Assembly: GCF_016908975.1 (NCBI RefSeq)
Contig: NZ_JAFBEX010000004.1
Location: 62,001-126,000 of the forward strand
DNA: 64,000 nt
Source of the DNA: Neobacillus cucumis
Lineage (GTDB): Bacteria > Bacillota > Bacilli > Bacillales > Cytobacillaceae
Reading direction: 5' to 3'
In this document: positions 8,385 to 19,100 of the stretch, piece by piece
Numbering within the stretch: position 1 is the stretch's first letter
How the letters are laid out: each line of letters begins with the position of its first letter
Program-made: the position numbers and the translations under genes
The notes under the pieces: model-generated
Databases searched by the model: none
Told to the model about the DNA's origin: nothing
Seen by the model: only the letters and a program-made list of their open reading frames with translations

Positions 8385-8413
8385 ATAATAAATCCATAAA
8401 CTACCACTGTCAA
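8385..8413 (-). promoter_or_regulatory. Sigma-A promoter of the lasso peptide operon
   Basis: On the minus strand TTGACA (8413-8408) and TATTAT (8390-8385) are 17 bases apart. Transcription would begin near 8378, giving a leader of about 215 bases before the cyclase start. The rest of 8218-8500 is AT-rich and shows no gene. Confidence 0.75.
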
Positions 8414-8501
8414 CAATTTTTCAATTAACAATTTATATATTTTTTTAAAAAGCTTTTGTGCCTATTTTCATCATTATTATTGTAAGATACAAAAAAACAA
8501 A

Positions 8502-8530
8502 TTGACATAACACGAGATTTGTAGTAAATT
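8502..8530 (+). promoter_or_regulatory. Sigma-A promoter of the methionine operon
   Basis: TTGACA (8502-8507) and TAAATT (8525-8530) are 17 bases apart. The start of transcription falls a few bases before the S-box aptamer. Confidence 0.75.
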
Positions 8531-8551
8531 TTATAAATAATCTAAATAATG

Positions 8552-8668
8552 TTTCTTATCAAGAGAGGTTGAGGGAAGGGCCCTGCGACGCCTCAGCAAC
8601 CTTCAATGTTTTTTCTCATTGAAAAGGTGCTAAGTCCTGCAAATTTACTAATTTGCAAGATAAGAAGA
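8552..8668 (+). ncRNA. SAM-I (S-box) riboswitch aptamer
   Basis: Classic S-box elements are visible in order. The P1 5' strand (TTCTTATC, 8553-8560) is followed by the AGAGGTTGAGGGA-GGCCC-TGCGACGCCTCAGCAACC core, a variable P3 hairpin, AGGTGCTAAGTCC, and the P1 3' strand (GATAAGAA, 8659-8666). SAM binding stabilises P1 and lets the downstream terminator form, switching off metI-metC-yitJ-metH. Confidence 0.97.
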
Positions 8669-8688
8669 ATGACAAATGTGCTGCCTAC

Positions 8689-8720
8689 AAAAGTCTTCTT
8701 CTTATAAGAAGACTTTTTTT
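8689..8720 (+). terminator. S-box-controlled terminator
   Basis: A 12-bp stem (8689-8700 with 8706-8717) has a 5-base loop and a run of T. Bases 8660-8669 (P1 3' strand) are perfectly complementary to 8696-8705, which is the alternative antiterminator pairing used when SAM is low. Confidence 0.93.
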
Positions 8721-8797
8721 ATTTATCAAAAAGCTTTATCACTCAATCGCGTTAATGCGAAACATTATAACTTAAACAAATACAAGGGGTGTCTCAT

Positions 8798-9910
8798 ATG
8801 TACAAAATTGATACAAAACTTGCCCAAATAGGTAACCGCAGTGAAACAACAACTGGAACCGTAAACCCGCCTGTATACTTCTCAACAGCTTTCCGCCATG
8901 AGGGAATTGGGCAATCTACTGGATTTGACTATACACGCACAGGGAACCCAACGCGCCAGCTCCTTGAAAAAACAATCGCAGATTTAGAAGGTGCCGATCA
9001 AGGATTTGCCTGCAGCTCTGGTATGGCTGCGATTCAACTGATTCTTTCTTTATTTGAATCTGGTGACGAATGGATCGTAAGTGAAGACCTATATGGAGGT
9101 ACTTATCGTCTACTAGAAAAAGGCTATAAAAAATGGGGCTTAACAACTCAATATGTGAATACCTGTTGTCCGGAAGAAGTGGAAAAGAAAATCACTGCAC
9201 AAACAAAGGCGATTTTCCTAGAAACTCCAACCAATCCGCTTATGCAGGAATCGGATATTTCGGCGATTTCAAAGATTGCCAAGCAACATGGCCTATTGTT
9301 AATCGTGGACAATACGTTCTATACACCGCTTTTACAACAGCCAATCAGCCTTGGCGCGGATATTGTCATCCATAGTGCAACGAAATACCTAGGAGGTCAT
9401 AACGATGTACTAGCCGGTCTTGTTGTGGCAAAAGGAAAAGAAATTTGTGAAGCATTGGCCTTTCATCAAAACGGTGCTGGAGCAGTCTTAAGTCCATTTG
9501 ATTCTTGGTTATTAATGCGCGGAATGAAAACATTGTCACTAAGAATGGAACGACATGAAAAGAATGCAAAGGCCATCGTAGAATTCTTTTCCAAGCATGA
9601 TGCTGTAACAGATGTTCTCTACCCAGGACGCGGTGGAATGGTTTCTTTTAGAATTAAAGACGAAGCATGGGTGAATCCATTCTTACAAAATTTAAATTTA
9701 ATCAGTTTTGCAGAAAGCTTGGGTGGAACGGAAAGCTTCATTACTTACCCAGCAACGCAAACACATATGGATATACCAGAAGAGATTCGTATTCAAGCCG
9801 GCGTTTGCAATCGTTTATTACGTTTCTCGGTTGGAATTGAAGATTCACAAGATATTATTGAAGACTTACAAAACGCTTTTGCTAAAGTTCAGGAAGGGGT
9901 AACTGCCTAA
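8798..9910 (+). CDS. metI: Cystathionine gamma-synthase / O-acetylhomoserine thiolyase
   Basis: A 370-residue PLP enzyme of the Cys/Met metabolism family. It makes cystathionine from acylated homoserine and cysteine, or homocysteine directly with sulfide. The PLP lysine lies in HSATKYLGGHNDVLAG near residue 200, and the YTRTGNPTR and SSGMAAI motifs are present. ATG at 8798 is chosen because AAGGGG lies 8 bases upstream; an in-frame GTG at 8789 overlaps that site. It is the first gene after the S-box riboswitch, and its stop codon overlaps the metC start by one base. Family assignment is firm; MetI rather than another CGS rests on operon context and length (B. subtilis MetI is about 373 residues). 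Confidence 0.92.
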   Translation: MYKIDTKLAQIGNRSETTTGTVNPPVYFSTAFRHEGIGQSTGFDYTRTGNPTRQLLEKTIADLEGADQGFACSSGMAAIQLILSLFESGDEWIVSEDLYGGTYRLLEKGYKKWGLTTQYVNTCCPEEVEKKITAQTKAIFLETPTNPLMQESDISAISKIAKQHGLLLIVDNTFYTPLLQQPISLGADIVIHSATKYLGGHNDVLAGLVVAKGKEICEALAFHQNGAGAVLSPFDSWLLMRGMKTLSLRMERHEKNAKAIVEFFSKHDAVTDVLYPGRGGMVSFRIKDEAWVNPFLQNLNLISFAESLGGTESFITYPATQTHMDIPEEIRIQAGVCNRLLRFSVGIEDSQDIIEDLQNAFAKVQEGVTA

Positions 9911-11103
9911 TGGCACACGAAGAATTTAGTTTTGAAACCAGACTGCTTCACAACAAACATAAAATTGATCCAGTAACTGGTGCGGTTAGTGTGCCCATTC
10001 AGCATGCCTCTACCTTCCATCAGGCTGATTTCGATCAGTTTGGCAAGTACGATTATGGCCGCAGTTTAAATCCGACTCGTGAAGCACTTGAGGATGTCAT
10101 TGCAGAACTTGAGGGCGGGGTGAAAGGATTTGCATTTGCATCAGGGATGGCCGCTATTTCAACTGCCTTCCTTCTTCTATCCTCTGGTGACCATATTGTG
10201 ATTACCGAGGATGTGTATGGCGGTACTTTCCGCATGGTTACACAAGTTCTGACAAGGCTTGGCATTGAACATACTTTTGTCGATATGACCAATTTAGAGG
10301 AAGTAAAAGAAGCCATTCAGTCGAATACAAAGGCCTTTTATGTGGAAACACCATCCAATCCATTAATGAAAGTAACTGATATTAGAGCGATTAGCGAAAT
10401 TGCTCAAGAAATCGGTGCCTTAACATTTGTTGATAACACATTCCTTACTCCTTACCACCAAAAGCCGTTAGCACTTGGAGCAGATGTTGTCCTTCATAGT
10501 GCAACGAAGTTTTTAGCGGGTCACAGTGATGTAGTCGCAGGACTTGCCGTTGTTAAAGATGAAGAATTAGCGAAAAGACTAGGATTCTTGCAAAATAGTT
10601 TTGGAGCCATTTTAGGTGTTCAAGATGCTTGGCTTGTTTTAAGAGGAATCAAGACATTGTCTGTTCGTTTGGAACAATCACAAAAATCAGCAATCAAAAT
10701 CGCAGAATTTTTAAATGAACATCCGCTAGTGGAGAAGGTTCATTATCCAGGCCTTGAAAGTCATCCGCAATATCAAATTCAAAAAGACCAAGCAGACGGA
10801 CCGGGTGCGGTTTTATCCTTTGAATTAGCAACAGAAGATGCCCTTCGCACCTTTGTTGCGAATGTGGAAATCCCAGTCTTTGCGGTAAGTTTAGGTGCGG
10901 TTGAATCCATTCTATCTTATCCGGCGAAAATGTCACACGCGGCTATGTCTAAAGAAGACCGCTACCAGCGTGGGATTACGGATGGACTTGTGCGTTTATC
11001 GGTTGGACTAGAAAATCCAGATGATTTGATTAAGGATTTTTCACAAGCACTTGAGCAAGTTCGCGCGAAACATTTGGTCTTACATCAAGGGGAATCATCA
11101 TGA
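9910..11103 (+). CDS. metC: Cystathionine beta-lyase
   Basis: A 397-residue PLP enzyme that splits cystathionine to homocysteine, pyruvate and ammonia. The PLP Lys lies in [20 protein letters not shown], with the YGRSLNPTR and ASGMAAI motifs upstream. It is paralogous to the adjacent MetI, and the pair gives a complete transsulfuration route from acyl-homoserine to homocysteine. The start ATG overlaps the metI stop (TAATG), and its own stop overlaps the next start (ATGA), so the operon is translationally coupled and under S-box control. Confidence 0.92.
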   Translation: MAHEEFSFETRLLHNKHKIDPVTGAVSVPIQHASTFHQADFDQFGKYDYGRSLNPTREALEDVIAELEGGVKGFAFASGMAAISTAFLLLSSGDHIVITEDVYGGTFRMVTQVLTRLGIEHTFVDMTNLEEVKEAIQSNTKAFYVETPSNPLMKVTDIRAISEIAQEIGALTFVDNTFLTPYHQKPLALGADVVLHSATKFLAGHSDVVAGLAVVKDEELAKRLGFLQNSFGAILGVQDAWLVLRGIKTLSVRLEQSQKSAIKIAEFLNEHPLVEKVHYPGLESHPQYQIQKDQADGPGAVLSFELATEDALRTFVANVEIPVFAVSLGAVESILSYPAKMSHAAMSKEDRYQRGITDGLVRLSVGLENPDDLIKDFSQALEQVRAKHLVLHQGESS

Positions 11104-12965
11104 ACTTTTTAGAAAAATTAAAACAGCAAATTTTAATCGCTGATGGGGCTATGGGTACTCTCCTTTACAATTTTGGGAAAGACAGCTGTTTGGAGGAATT
11201 GAATCTTTCTCAGCCTGAACATATCCAAAATATCCATAAAGCCTATATTGAAGCAGGTGCCGATGTTATTCAAACGAATACCTATGCAGCCAATTACTTA
11301 AAGCTGCAGCGGTATGGTTTGGAGGATTCAGTTAAGGAGATTAACAGTGCCGCTGTATTACTTGCCAAAAAGGCAGCTGCCGGGAACGGTACGTATGTTT
11401 TAGGAACGATTGGCGGTAATCGAGGCGTAAAGCCTGATTCTATTTCACTAGAAGAATTAAAGCGCAGCTTCCGTGAGCAGTTATATTGCCTGCTTCTAGA
11501 AGGCGTTGACGGCTTATTGCTCGAAACGTATTATGACTTTGAAGAACTCGAAACGGTTCTCACCATCGCGAGAAAGGAAACAAAGTTGCCGATTATCGCT
11601 CAGGTCTCACATCAGGAGCCTGGATATTTGCAGAATCGCATGTCTGTAAATGAGGCTTTAAAAAGATTGGAAGCACTTGGTGCAGATGTGGTTGGTCTTA
11701 ATTGCCGCTTAGGCCCGCACCATATGCTGACAGCGCTGGAGCAAGTAGAGTTGCCAGAACATGCCTTTTTATCTGCCTTTCCAAATGCTAGTCTTCCAGC
11801 TTTCACGGACGGTAAGTTTTATTATGACGGGGATGCAGATTATTTCCGTCATTCAGCCAAAGCTTTCCGAGACCAAGGTGTTCGTTTACTGGGCGGCTGC
11901 TGCGGAACCACGCCAGCACATATTAAAGCCTTTGCTTCTGAATTAAAGAATAGCGCTCCTATTACGGAAAAAATAGTAAAGCCTAAACAGGAGAAAATAG
12001 TTATTGAACCAGCCTCTCCTGTCAGAGAGCATACACCGCTGCAGGAAATCGTCAAAGAAAGACCATCGGTGATTGTAGAATTAGATCCTCCTAGAAAACT
12101 AGATACCACCAAGTTTTTCGAAGGGGCTAAAGCGCTAAAAGAAGCGGGCATTGATTCGATTACACTTGCGGATAATTCCCTTGCCACTGTACGGATTTCC
12201 AATGAATCATTAGGATATCTGGTGAAGGAAAAATTAGGAATGCGCCCGCTGATCCATCTTGCTTGCCGCGATCGAAATATTATTGGCTTGCAATCACATT
12301 TAATGGGTCTTCATACCCTTGGGATGAACGATATTCTAGCGATCACAGGTGACCCGGCCAGAGTCGGAGATTTCCCTGGGGCCTCATCCGTTTATGATGT
12401 TTCTTCATTCGAGCTAATCAAAATGATAAAGCAGATGAATGAAGGTCTCTCCTATTCGGGCAAAGAATTAGGACAAAAAACAGACTTTAGTATAGCGGCA
12501 GCTTTTAACCCAAATGTACGCTCGCTTGAAAAAGCGGTAAAGCGTTTAGAGAAAAAGATTGAAGTGGGGGCTGATTACTTTATCTCCCAGCCAGTTTTTT
12601 CAGAGGAAAAATTAATCGAAGTCTATGAACATACGAAACATTTAGATGCTCCGATTTATATTGGCTTAATGCCGTTAACAGGCAGTAAAAATGCAGAATT
12701 CCTTCATAATGAAGTGCCAGGAATCAAAATTGCCGATTCCATTCGCGAGCGGATGGCAAGTTTGAATGATAACCCGCTTGAGGCAGCTAGAGAAGGCGTT
12801 GCGATTACCAAGTCATTGATTGACACAGCATTGGATTTATTTAATGGCATTTATTTAATTACACCATTCTTACGATATGAATTAACAGCAGAGCTCGCAG
12901 CCTATACTAATAAGCGAGCCAGTGAGACGAGGAGGGCCAGCTATGCCGAAAACACCATTTTCTGA
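11100..12965 (+). CDS. yitJ: Bifunctional homocysteine S-methyltransferase / methylene-THF reductase
   Basis: A 621-residue fusion. Residues 1 to about 290 form a homocysteine methyltransferase barrel with zinc-binding Cys residues in GLNCRLGP and [11 protein letters not shown]. From about 320 to the end is a methylene-tetrahydrofolate reductase domain with [20 protein letters not shown] and the ISQPVFS segment. It resembles B. subtilis YitJ (about 612 residues). The reductase half supplies methyl-THF for the MetH encoded next, while the N-terminal half could methylate homocysteine from another donor. Its end overlaps the metH start by 23 bases in a different frame. Confidence 0.92.
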   Translation: MNFLEKLKQQILIADGAMGTLLYNFGKDSCLEELNLSQPEHIQNIHKAYIEAGADVIQTNTYAANYLKLQRYGLEDSVKEINSAAVLLAKKAAAGNGTYVLGTIGGNRGVKPDSISLEELKRSFREQLYCLLLEGVDGLLLETYYDFEELETVLTIARKETKLPIIAQVSHQEPGYLQNRMSVNEALKRLEALGADVVGLNCRLGPHHMLTALEQVELPEHAFLSAFPNASLPAFTDGKFYYDGDADYFRHSAKAFRDQGVRLLGGCCGTTPAHIKAFASELKNSAPITEKIVKPKQEKIVIEPASPVREHTPLQEIVKERPSVIVELDPPRKLDTTKFFEGAKALKEAGIDSITLADNSLATVRISNESLGYLVKEKLGMRPLIHLACRDRNIIGLQSHLMGLHTLGMNDILAITGDPARVGDFPGASSVYDVSSFELIKMIKQMNEGLSYSGKELGQKTDFSIAAAFNPNVRSLEKAVKRLEKKIEVGADYFISQPVFSEEKLIEVYEHTKHLDAPIYIGLMPLTGSKNAEFLHNEVPGIKIADSIRERMASLNDNPLEAAREGVAITKSLIDTALDLFNGIYLITPFLRYELTAELAAYTNKRASETRRASYAENTIF

Positions 12966-15900
12966 ACAACTTAAAAAGCGCATCCTTGTCATGGACGGTG
13001 CAATGGGTACAATGCTGCAGCAAGCTAATCTTACAGCAGAGGATTTTGGCGGTGAGCAGTATGAAGGATGTAATGAAAACCTCGTTCTAACTGCTCCATC
13101 CGTCATCTCTCGTATTCATCGTGAATACTTAGAGGCCGGCGCAGACATCATTGAAACCAATACGTTTGGGGCAGCAAGCCTTGTTTTAGACGAGTATGAA
13201 CTTGGATTTAAAGCTTATGAAATTAATAAAATTGCTGCGATGCTCGCCGTCCGCGAGGTCATGGACGTTTCGACCGATGAATGGCCTCGTTATGTAGCCG
13301 GCGCCATGGGTCCGACGACCAAAACATTAAGTGTGACGGGCGGAACCACCTTCGATGCCCTTTCTGCCTCCTATGAAGAGCAGGCGATTGGATTAATCGA
13401 CGGTGGCGTTGATTTACTTTTACTCGAAACAAGCCAGGACTTATTGAATGTAAAAGCTGGTTTTGTCGGTATTCAAAATGCTTTTTCAAAAACAGGTAAG
13501 ACTTTGCCACTGTTTATTTCCGGAACCATTGAACCGATGGGAACAACCCTGGCTGGACAAACGATTGATTCGTTCTTTATTTCAGTGGAACATATGAATC
13601 CGATTGCGGTCGGTCTTAACTGTGCGACAGGTCCAGAGTTCATGCAGGATCATATTCGTTCACTTGCAGGTTTAGCTTCCGTGGCAGTTAGCTGTTACCC
13701 AAATGCCGGCTTGCCTGATGAAGATGGACATTATCACGAAACACCGGAAATTCTGGCAAAAAAATTGGCTGATTTTGCGGCACATGGCTGGTTGAATATT
13801 GTCGGCGGCTGCTGTGGAACGACACCTGAACATATCAAGGTGATTGCTGAAGCGATGAAACAATATCAGCCTCGTCAATTCGAATCATCCAACACACATA
13901 TGGTGTCAGGTATTGAACCATTCATTTACGATGATCCTACCTTAAGACCCATCATGGTTGGGGAACGGACAAATGTTATCGGCTCTCGCAAGTTCAAGCG
14001 ATTAATTACGGAAGGTAAATTTGAAGAAGCGTCTGAAATTGCCCGCGCTCAAGTAAAGGGCGGCGCCCACGTCATCGATATTTGCCTTGCTGACCCGGAT
14101 CGCGACGAGATGATCGATATGGAGAATTTCATTAAAGAAGTAGTTAAAAAGGTCAAAGTCCCACTTGTCATTGACTCCACTGATGAAAAGGTCATTGAAA
14201 GAGCACTAAAGTATTCACAAGGGAAAGCGATTATCAATTCAATCAACCTTGAAGATGGTGAAGAGCGCTTTGAAGCGATTGTTCCATTAATTCACCGTTA
14301 TGGTGCAGCTGTTGTTGTCGGAACCATTGATGAAGAAGGAATGGGAGTTTCAGCGGAACGGAAACTGGAGATTGCCAAACGTTCCCATGATTTGTTAGTT
14401 CATAAATATGGATTAAAGTCACAGGATCTCATTTTTGACCCGCTTGTATTCCCAGTTGGTACTGGAGATGAACAATATATCGGCTCTGCAAAAGCAACTG
14501 TTGATGGGATTAGGATGATTAAAGAAGCCTTGCCAAAAGTGCAGACCATTCTTGGAATTAGTAACGTTTCCTTCGGGCTCCCTCCTGTCGGACGCGAGGT
14601 GCTTAATTCCGTCTTCCTCTACCATTGTACGCAGGCTGGCTTGGATTATGCGATTGTGAATACAGAAAAGCTTGAGCGATTTGCTTCCATTTCAAAGGAA
14701 GAAGTTCAATTAGCAGATGCTTTGTTATTTGATACAACGGATGAAACATTAGCTACCTTTACCGAGTTTTACCGTGGGAAAAAGAAAGAAGCCAAGACGA
14801 CCATTCCTAATATGACCTTGGAGGAACGTCTTGCTTATTATGTGATTGAAGGAACAAAAGAAGGCTTGCTTCCGGATTTAGAACTAGCACTTGCTTCTTA
14901 CCCTGCTCCATTAGATATTATTAACGGTCCATTAATGGACGGTATGAAGGAAGTCGGCCGCCTGTTTAATGACAACCAATTAATTGTTGCCGAGGTTCTG
15001 CAAAGTGCCGAAGTGATGAAAGCATCGGTTTCCTTCTTAGAGCCTCATATGGAAAAAGGCGATGTGTCTGCGTCTAAGGGGAAAGTTATTTTAGCAACAG
15101 TTAAAGGTGATGTTCACGATATTGGTAAAAACCTCGTTGATATCATTTTAAGCAATAACGGTTATGATGTTGTCGACTTGGGAATTAAAGTAACACCTAC
15201 AGATTTGGTGCAAGCCATTCGGAAAGAGAAGCCGGATATGGTTGGATTATCAGGTTTGCTGGTTAAATCAGCGCAGCAAATGGTGTTAACGGCCCAAGAC
15301 ATGAAGGAAGCTGGAATTTCTGTGCCGATTCTAGTTGGCGGTGCTGCCCTTTCACGTAAGTTCACGGATACGAGAATTGCGAAAGAATATGATGGACTTG
15401 TTCTTTATGCAAAGGATGCGATGAACGGTCTATCGCTAGCCAATCAATTGCAATCACCGGAAGATTATCAACAATTGCTTCATGAGCGAGATGAAAAATT
15501 GGCATCCTTGGCTAATCCAATTGAGTTGCCGACCCGGGATAGAAGTGCTGTGGCAGTGAAAGTAAAACCGGCTGTCTCAACGGAAGTCCCAGTATTTACG
15601 CCGATGGATACGAAAAGGCATATTTTAAGATCTTATTCTCTTTCTCATATTGAGCCTTATATCAATATGCAAATGTTAATAGGGCATCATCTTGGTTTGA
15701 AAGGAAAACTTTCTAAACTGCTTGCAGAGAAGGATGAAAAAGCCTTAAAAATTAAAGGAACTGTTGATCAATTGTTAGCAGATGCCAGTAAAAATAACTG
15801 GATTACACCTGCAGCAGCTTATCAATTTTTCCCAGCGCAATCGGACGGAAATAAGGTATATATCTATGATCCAGAAGATCAAAAGACCATTATTGAAACG

Positions 15901-16392
15901 TTTGACTTCCCTCGTCAGGAATCTGCACCATTCCTTTGTTTAGCGGACTTTTTGAAGTCGGTTGAAAGCGGCGTGATGGATTATGTTGGTTTCTTTACGG
16001 TGACGGCTGGAAGAGGAATCCGTCAAAAAGCGGATGAGTTTAAGGCAGAGGGACGATTCCTTGAAAGCCATGCTCTTCAATCATTGGCGCTTGAGTCAGC
16101 TGAAGGATTTGCCGAGTTGATTCATCGTCAGATGCGTGACCGTTGGGGCTTCCCAGATCCACTTGATTTCACGATGCAGGATCGGTTTACGGCGAAGTAT
16201 CAAGGACAGCGGTTCTCGTTTGGTTACCCGGCTTGTCCGGAGTTAGAAGACCAGAAGAAGCTGTTTAAGTTGATTCAACCTGAGGAAATCGGGATTGAGT
16301 TAACGGAAGGCTGTATGATGGAGCCTGAAGCATCGGTATCAGCGATTGTGTTTGCGCATCCTGAGGCTCGGTATTTTAATGTGAATAGATAA
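12943..16392 (+). CDS. metH: Cobalamin-dependent methionine synthase
   Basis: A full-length 1149-residue MetH with all four modules. The homocysteine barrel has zinc Cys motifs GLNCATGP and [11 protein letters not shown] (about 1-310). The pterin-binding barrel includes GERTNVIGS (about 340-600). The B12 cap and Rossmann domain has the cobalt-ligand motif DVHDIGKN (about 640-880). The C-terminal SAM-binding reactivation domain contains [11 protein letters not shown] (about 910-1149). ATG at 12943 is preferred over GTG at 12922 because GAGGAGG precedes it. It completes homocysteine to methionine using methyl-THF from the YitJ reductase half. The cell therefore needs cobalamin for this route; no MetE is seen here. 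Confidence 0.96.
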   Translation: MPKTPFSEQLKKRILVMDGAMGTMLQQANLTAEDFGGEQYEGCNENLVLTAPSVISRIHREYLEAGADIIETNTFGAASLVLDEYELGFKAYEINKIAAMLAVREVMDVSTDEWPRYVAGAMGPTTKTLSVTGGTTFDALSASYEEQAIGLIDGGVDLLLLETSQDLLNVKAGFVGIQNAFSKTGKTLPLFISGTIEPMGTTLAGQTIDSFFISVEHMNPIAVGLNCATGPEFMQDHIRSLAGLASVAVSCYPNAGLPDEDGHYHETPEILAKKLADFAAHGWLNIVGGCCGTTPEHIKVIAEAMKQYQPRQFESSNTHMVSGIEPFIYDDPTLRPIMVGERTNVIGSRKFKRLITEGKFEEASEIARAQVKGGAHVIDICLADPDRDEMIDMENFIKEVVKKVKVPLVIDSTDEKVIERALKYSQGKAIINSINLEDGEERFEAIVPLIHRYGAAVVVGTIDEEGMGVSAERKLEIAKRSHDLLVHKYGLKSQDLIFDPLVFPVGTGDEQYIGSAKATVDGIRMIKEALPKVQTILGISNVSFGLPPVGREVLNSVFLYHCTQAGLDYAIVNTEKLERFASISKEEVQLADALLFDTTDETLATFTEFYRGKKKEAKTTIPNMTLEERLAYYVIEGTKEGLLPDLELALASYPAPLDIINGPLMDGMKEVGRLFNDNQLIVAEVLQSAEVMKASVSFLEPHMEKGDVSASKGKVILATVKGDVHDIGKNLVDIILSNNGYDVVDLGIKVTPTDLVQAIRKEKPDMVGLSGLLVKSAQQMVLTAQDMKEAGISVPILVGGAALSRKFTDTRIAKEYDGLVLYAKDAMNGLSLANQLQSPEDYQQLLHERDEKLASLANPIELPTRDRSAVAVKVKPAVSTEVPVFTPMDTKRHILRSYSLSHIEPYINMQMLIGHHLGLKGKLSKLLAEKDEKALKIKGTVDQLLADASKNNWITPAAAYQFFPAQSDGNKVYIYDPEDQKTIIETFDFPRQESAPFLCLADFLKSVESGVMDYVGFFTVTAGRGIRQKADEFKAEGRFLESHALQSLALESAEGFAELIHRQMRDRWGFPDPLDFTMQDRFTAKYQGQRFSFGYPACPELEDQKKLFKLIQPEEIGIELTEGCMMEPEASVSAIVFAHPEARYFNVNR

Positions 16393-16397
16393 GATTG

Positions 16398-16427
16398 AAT
16401 CCGCGGATTTTTGGTCCGCGGATTTTT
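16398..16427 (+). terminator. Terminator of the methionine operon
   Basis: A perfect 10-bp GC-rich stem (AATCCGCGGA, 16398-16407, with 16415-16424) is followed by T residues, six bases after the metH stop. Confidence 0.9.
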
Positions 16428-16429
16428 CG

Positions 16430-17270
16430 CGTTTTTACTCGGACGATCTTTGACGTAATTCCGCTCGTTTTTTGATTTTTTCCACCTATTCCTGGATTAT
16501 TTCCGCCACTTTTTCAATTAATTCCGCCGTTTTTCGGATTAATTCCACCTGAATTTCATTTTTTTCCGTTAGGGTTCCTTTTCTTGCGAATTTTTTTCGT
16601 TTTTACCCGGACGATCTTTGACGTAATTCCGCCCGTTTTTTAATTTTTTCCACCTGTTCCTGGATTATTTCCGCCACTTTTTTAATTAATTCCGCCGTGT
16701 TTCAGATTAATTCCACCTGAATTTCATTTTTTTCCGCTAGATTTCCTTGTCAGACGGATTTTTTGCGTTTTTACCCAGACGATCTTTAAAAGTAATTCCG
16801 CTCGTTTTTCGATTTTTTCCACCTGTTCCTGGATTATTTCCGCCACTTTTTTAATTAATTCCGCCGTTTATTAGATTAATTCCACCTGAATTTCATTTTT
16901 TTCCGTTAGAGTTCCTTTTCGGGCGGATTTTTCGCGTTTTTCCCGGACAATTTTTAAAAGTAATTCCGCTCGTTTTTCGGTTTTTTCCACCTGTATCTGG
17001 ATTATTTCCGCCACTTTTTTAATTAATTCCGCCGTTTATTAGATTAATTCCACCTGAATTTGATATTTTTCCGCTAGAGTTCCTTTTCGGGCGGATTTTT
17101 TACGTTTTTACCCGGACGATCTTTGACGTAATTCCCCTCGTTTTTCGATTTTTTCCACCTGTTCCTGGATTATTTCCGCCACTTTTTTAATTAATTCCGC
17201 TTCTTTTGAATTATTTCAACTCCACTCTCGAGAATTTCCGCCTATTTCTAATTTTATCCCCTTTTTTATT
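16430..17270. repeat. About five tandem copies of a ~168-bp non-coding repeat
   Basis: The marker GACGATCTTT (or a close variant) recurs at about 16442, 16609, 16778, 16946 and 17114, a period of 168-169 bases. Inside each unit a ~22-base sub-period is seen, marked by TTCCGCC or TTCCACC after a T/A-rich run. No reading frame of note crosses it on either strand. The last copy is degenerate and ends before the marR promoter. This fills the whole 1-kb gap between metH and marR. Confidence 0.9.
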
Positions 17271-17333
17271 TTCCCAGTTGATGGTATCAATCGTTCCTAT
17301 AGCCTAATTTTTGCCCATTGTTAAGTCCTTCCC

Positions 17334-17377
17334 TTGACTTCCTTTCATTTTTCAACTATAGTTACCTAGGTAACTAT
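17334..17377 (+). promoter_or_regulatory. marR promoter with overlapping palindromic operator
   Basis: TTGACT (17334-17339) and TATAGT (17357-17362) are 17 bases apart. A perfect 20-bp palindrome (half-site ATAGTTACCT, 17358-17377) covers the -10 box and start region, the expected place for an autorepressing MarR dimer. Confidence 0.75.
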
Positions 17378-17401
17378 TAATCAATTATTCTGGAGTGAAT
17401 C

Positions 17402-17815
17402 ATGTTGAGCCACGAATTATTCCATACGCTTCATCAGCTATCTAGACATCTCACCAACAAACTTAACGAAGCATTAAAACCATTAGGATTATACAGTGCT
17501 CAGTGGTCGGTAATCTATGTTCTAAAAACCAAAGGCTCCCTGACACAAAAGGAACTATGTGAATACCTATTTGTCGAAGCTCCGCCAATGACAAGAAACA
17601 TTCAACGTCTTGTTAAACAAGGATACGTTTCCCAAATCCAAGGTAAGGACAAACGAGAAAAATTTGTTCAATTAACAGATATAGCCTTAGAAGAGTATCC
17701 AAAGTGGGAACACATCGTTAACACGGTAAACCATGAATTAATGAAAAATCTACCCTCAGATTCACAACAAGAACTCTTGAAACTTCAAAAAAGCTGGTTA
17801 AATCAAATTTTATAA
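17402..17815 (+). CDS. MarR family transcriptional regulator
   Basis: A 137-residue winged-helix protein. N- and C-terminal helices for dimerisation flank a DNA-binding core (LTQKELCEYLFVEAPPMTRNIQRLVKQGYV) and a wing containing KDKREK. The start ATG at 17402 follows TGGAGTG. It directly precedes an MFS exporter gene with a 14-base gap, and the palindrome over its own promoter suggests it represses this two-gene operon until a ligand binds. The ligand is unknown. Confidence 0.88.
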   Translation: MLSHELFHTLHQLSRHLTNKLNEALKPLGLYSAQWSVIYVLKTKGSLTQKELCEYLFVEAPPMTRNIQRLVKQGYVSQIQGKDKREKFVQLTDIALEEYPKWEHIVNTVNHELMKNLPSDSQQELLKLQKSWLNQIL

Positions 17816-17829
17816 TAGAGGTGCATCAA

Positions 17830-19041
17830 ATGGACAAACCAAAATTATGGACAAAAAACTTTATTAGCATTTCCTTTAGTAACCTGTTTCTCTTTTTAAC
17901 ATTCTACATCTTGCTTGTTACACTTCCATCCTACGCACTTGATGAATTACATAGTAGTTCTTCTATGGCAGGCCTGATGACAACGATCTTTTTATTATCA
18001 GCCATCATTTCTCGTCCGATTGCCGGTCAATGGCTCGAACGGGCGGGTAATAGGAAGGTTCTGCTCACAGCACTCATTATTTTTGCTGTAGCATCCCTTT
18101 TCTATTTCTTACCTAAAACTATGATTGGTTTCTTAATCATCCGTCTATTACATGGAATTGGCTTTGGAATGGCGACAACAGCCGTGGGTACCCTTGTGGC
18201 CGATACCATTCCTGCTTCTCGCCGCGGTGAGGGAATGGGGTATTTCGCCATGTCAACCAATTTGGCGATGGTTTTTGGACCTTTTATCGGTCTAATGGCA
18301 ATGCAGCAATGGGGCGCACGCACCTTGTTTACCCTTAGTGTGATTGTGGCTTTTTGTTCTTTAATTACAGGTCTTATTGTGAAACACAACACATTTGAAA
18401 CACCTGTAGAAACTAAATCTCATTCATCTTTTTCTGTTAAAAGCTTATTCGAAGCTTCTGCTGTACCGATTTCAATTGTGGGCAGCTTTATGGCCATCGT
18501 CTATTCTGCTCTTTTATCGTTTGTATCCATTTATGCAAGTGAAATTCACTTAGAAAACATCGCCAGTATGTTCTTTGTTGTCTACGCGATTATTTTATTA
18601 GCCTCAAGACCCTTTACTGGTAAGTGGCTAGACCAATATGGTCCAAATGTAATTACGTTCCCATGTATTGTTCTTTTTGCAATTGGGATGTTTATTTTAA
18701 GTCAAAGTAATGGCGCTGTTACATTCCTTACATCTGCAGGATTGATTGGTATTGGCTGGGGAACCCTTTTTCCAACCTTCCAAACCATTGCCATCCAAGA
18801 TGCGGAACCTCGAAAAAGAGGTTTGGCAACGGCAACGTTCCTATCTATTTATGATACCGGAATTGCATTAGGTTCGTTTATCGTCGGTGTTATTGCTTCA
18901 AAGACGGATTATAGTACTTTATATTGCTTCTTCTCCTTTTATATCTTAATTGGCTTAGTTTTATTTTACTTCCTTCATACCAAAAGAAGTGCTTCTGCCA
19001 AAGAATCTAACCAAAAGCAAACAAATGTACAGGAAATCTAA
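17830..19041 (+). CDS. MFS multidrug-type exporter
   Basis: A 403-residue, 12-helix major facilitator protein. The motif-A-like GQWLERAGNRKVL lies after the second helix, and the motif-C-like GPFIGLMA segment is in helix 5, as in drug:H+ antiporters. ATG at 17830 is used because AGAGGTG precedes it at the right distance; the in-frame GTG at 17821 is part of that site. It shares the MarR-controlled promoter, so the likely job is efflux of a toxic compound sensed by the MarR protein. Confidence 0.85.
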   Translation: MDKPKLWTKNFISISFSNLFLFLTFYILLVTLPSYALDELHSSSSMAGLMTTIFLLSAIISRPIAGQWLERAGNRKVLLTALIIFAVASLFYFLPKTMIGFLIIRLLHGIGFGMATTAVGTLVADTIPASRRGEGMGYFAMSTNLAMVFGPFIGLMAMQQWGARTLFTLSVIVAFCSLITGLIVKHNTFETPVETKSHSSFSVKSLFEASAVPISIVGSFMAIVYSALLSFVSIYASEIHLENIASMFFVVYAIILLASRPFTGKWLDQYGPNVITFPCIVLFAIGMFILSQSNGAVTFLTSAGLIGIGWGTLFPTFQTIAIQDAEPRKRGLATATFLSIYDTGIALGSFIVGVIASKTDYSTLYCFFSFYILIGLVLFYFLHTKRSASAKESNQKQTNVQEI

Positions 19042-19061
19042 TTTATACCTCTATTAAATAC

Positions 19062-19100
19062 AAGAACCATCAAATCCTAAACGGACATGATGGTTCTTTT
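19062..19100 (+). terminator. Terminator after the MFS exporter
   Basis: An 11-bp stem (AAGAACCATCA, 19062-19072, with 19088-19098) is followed by T residues on the plus strand. It lies between the convergent exporter and pxpC genes. Confidence 0.85.
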
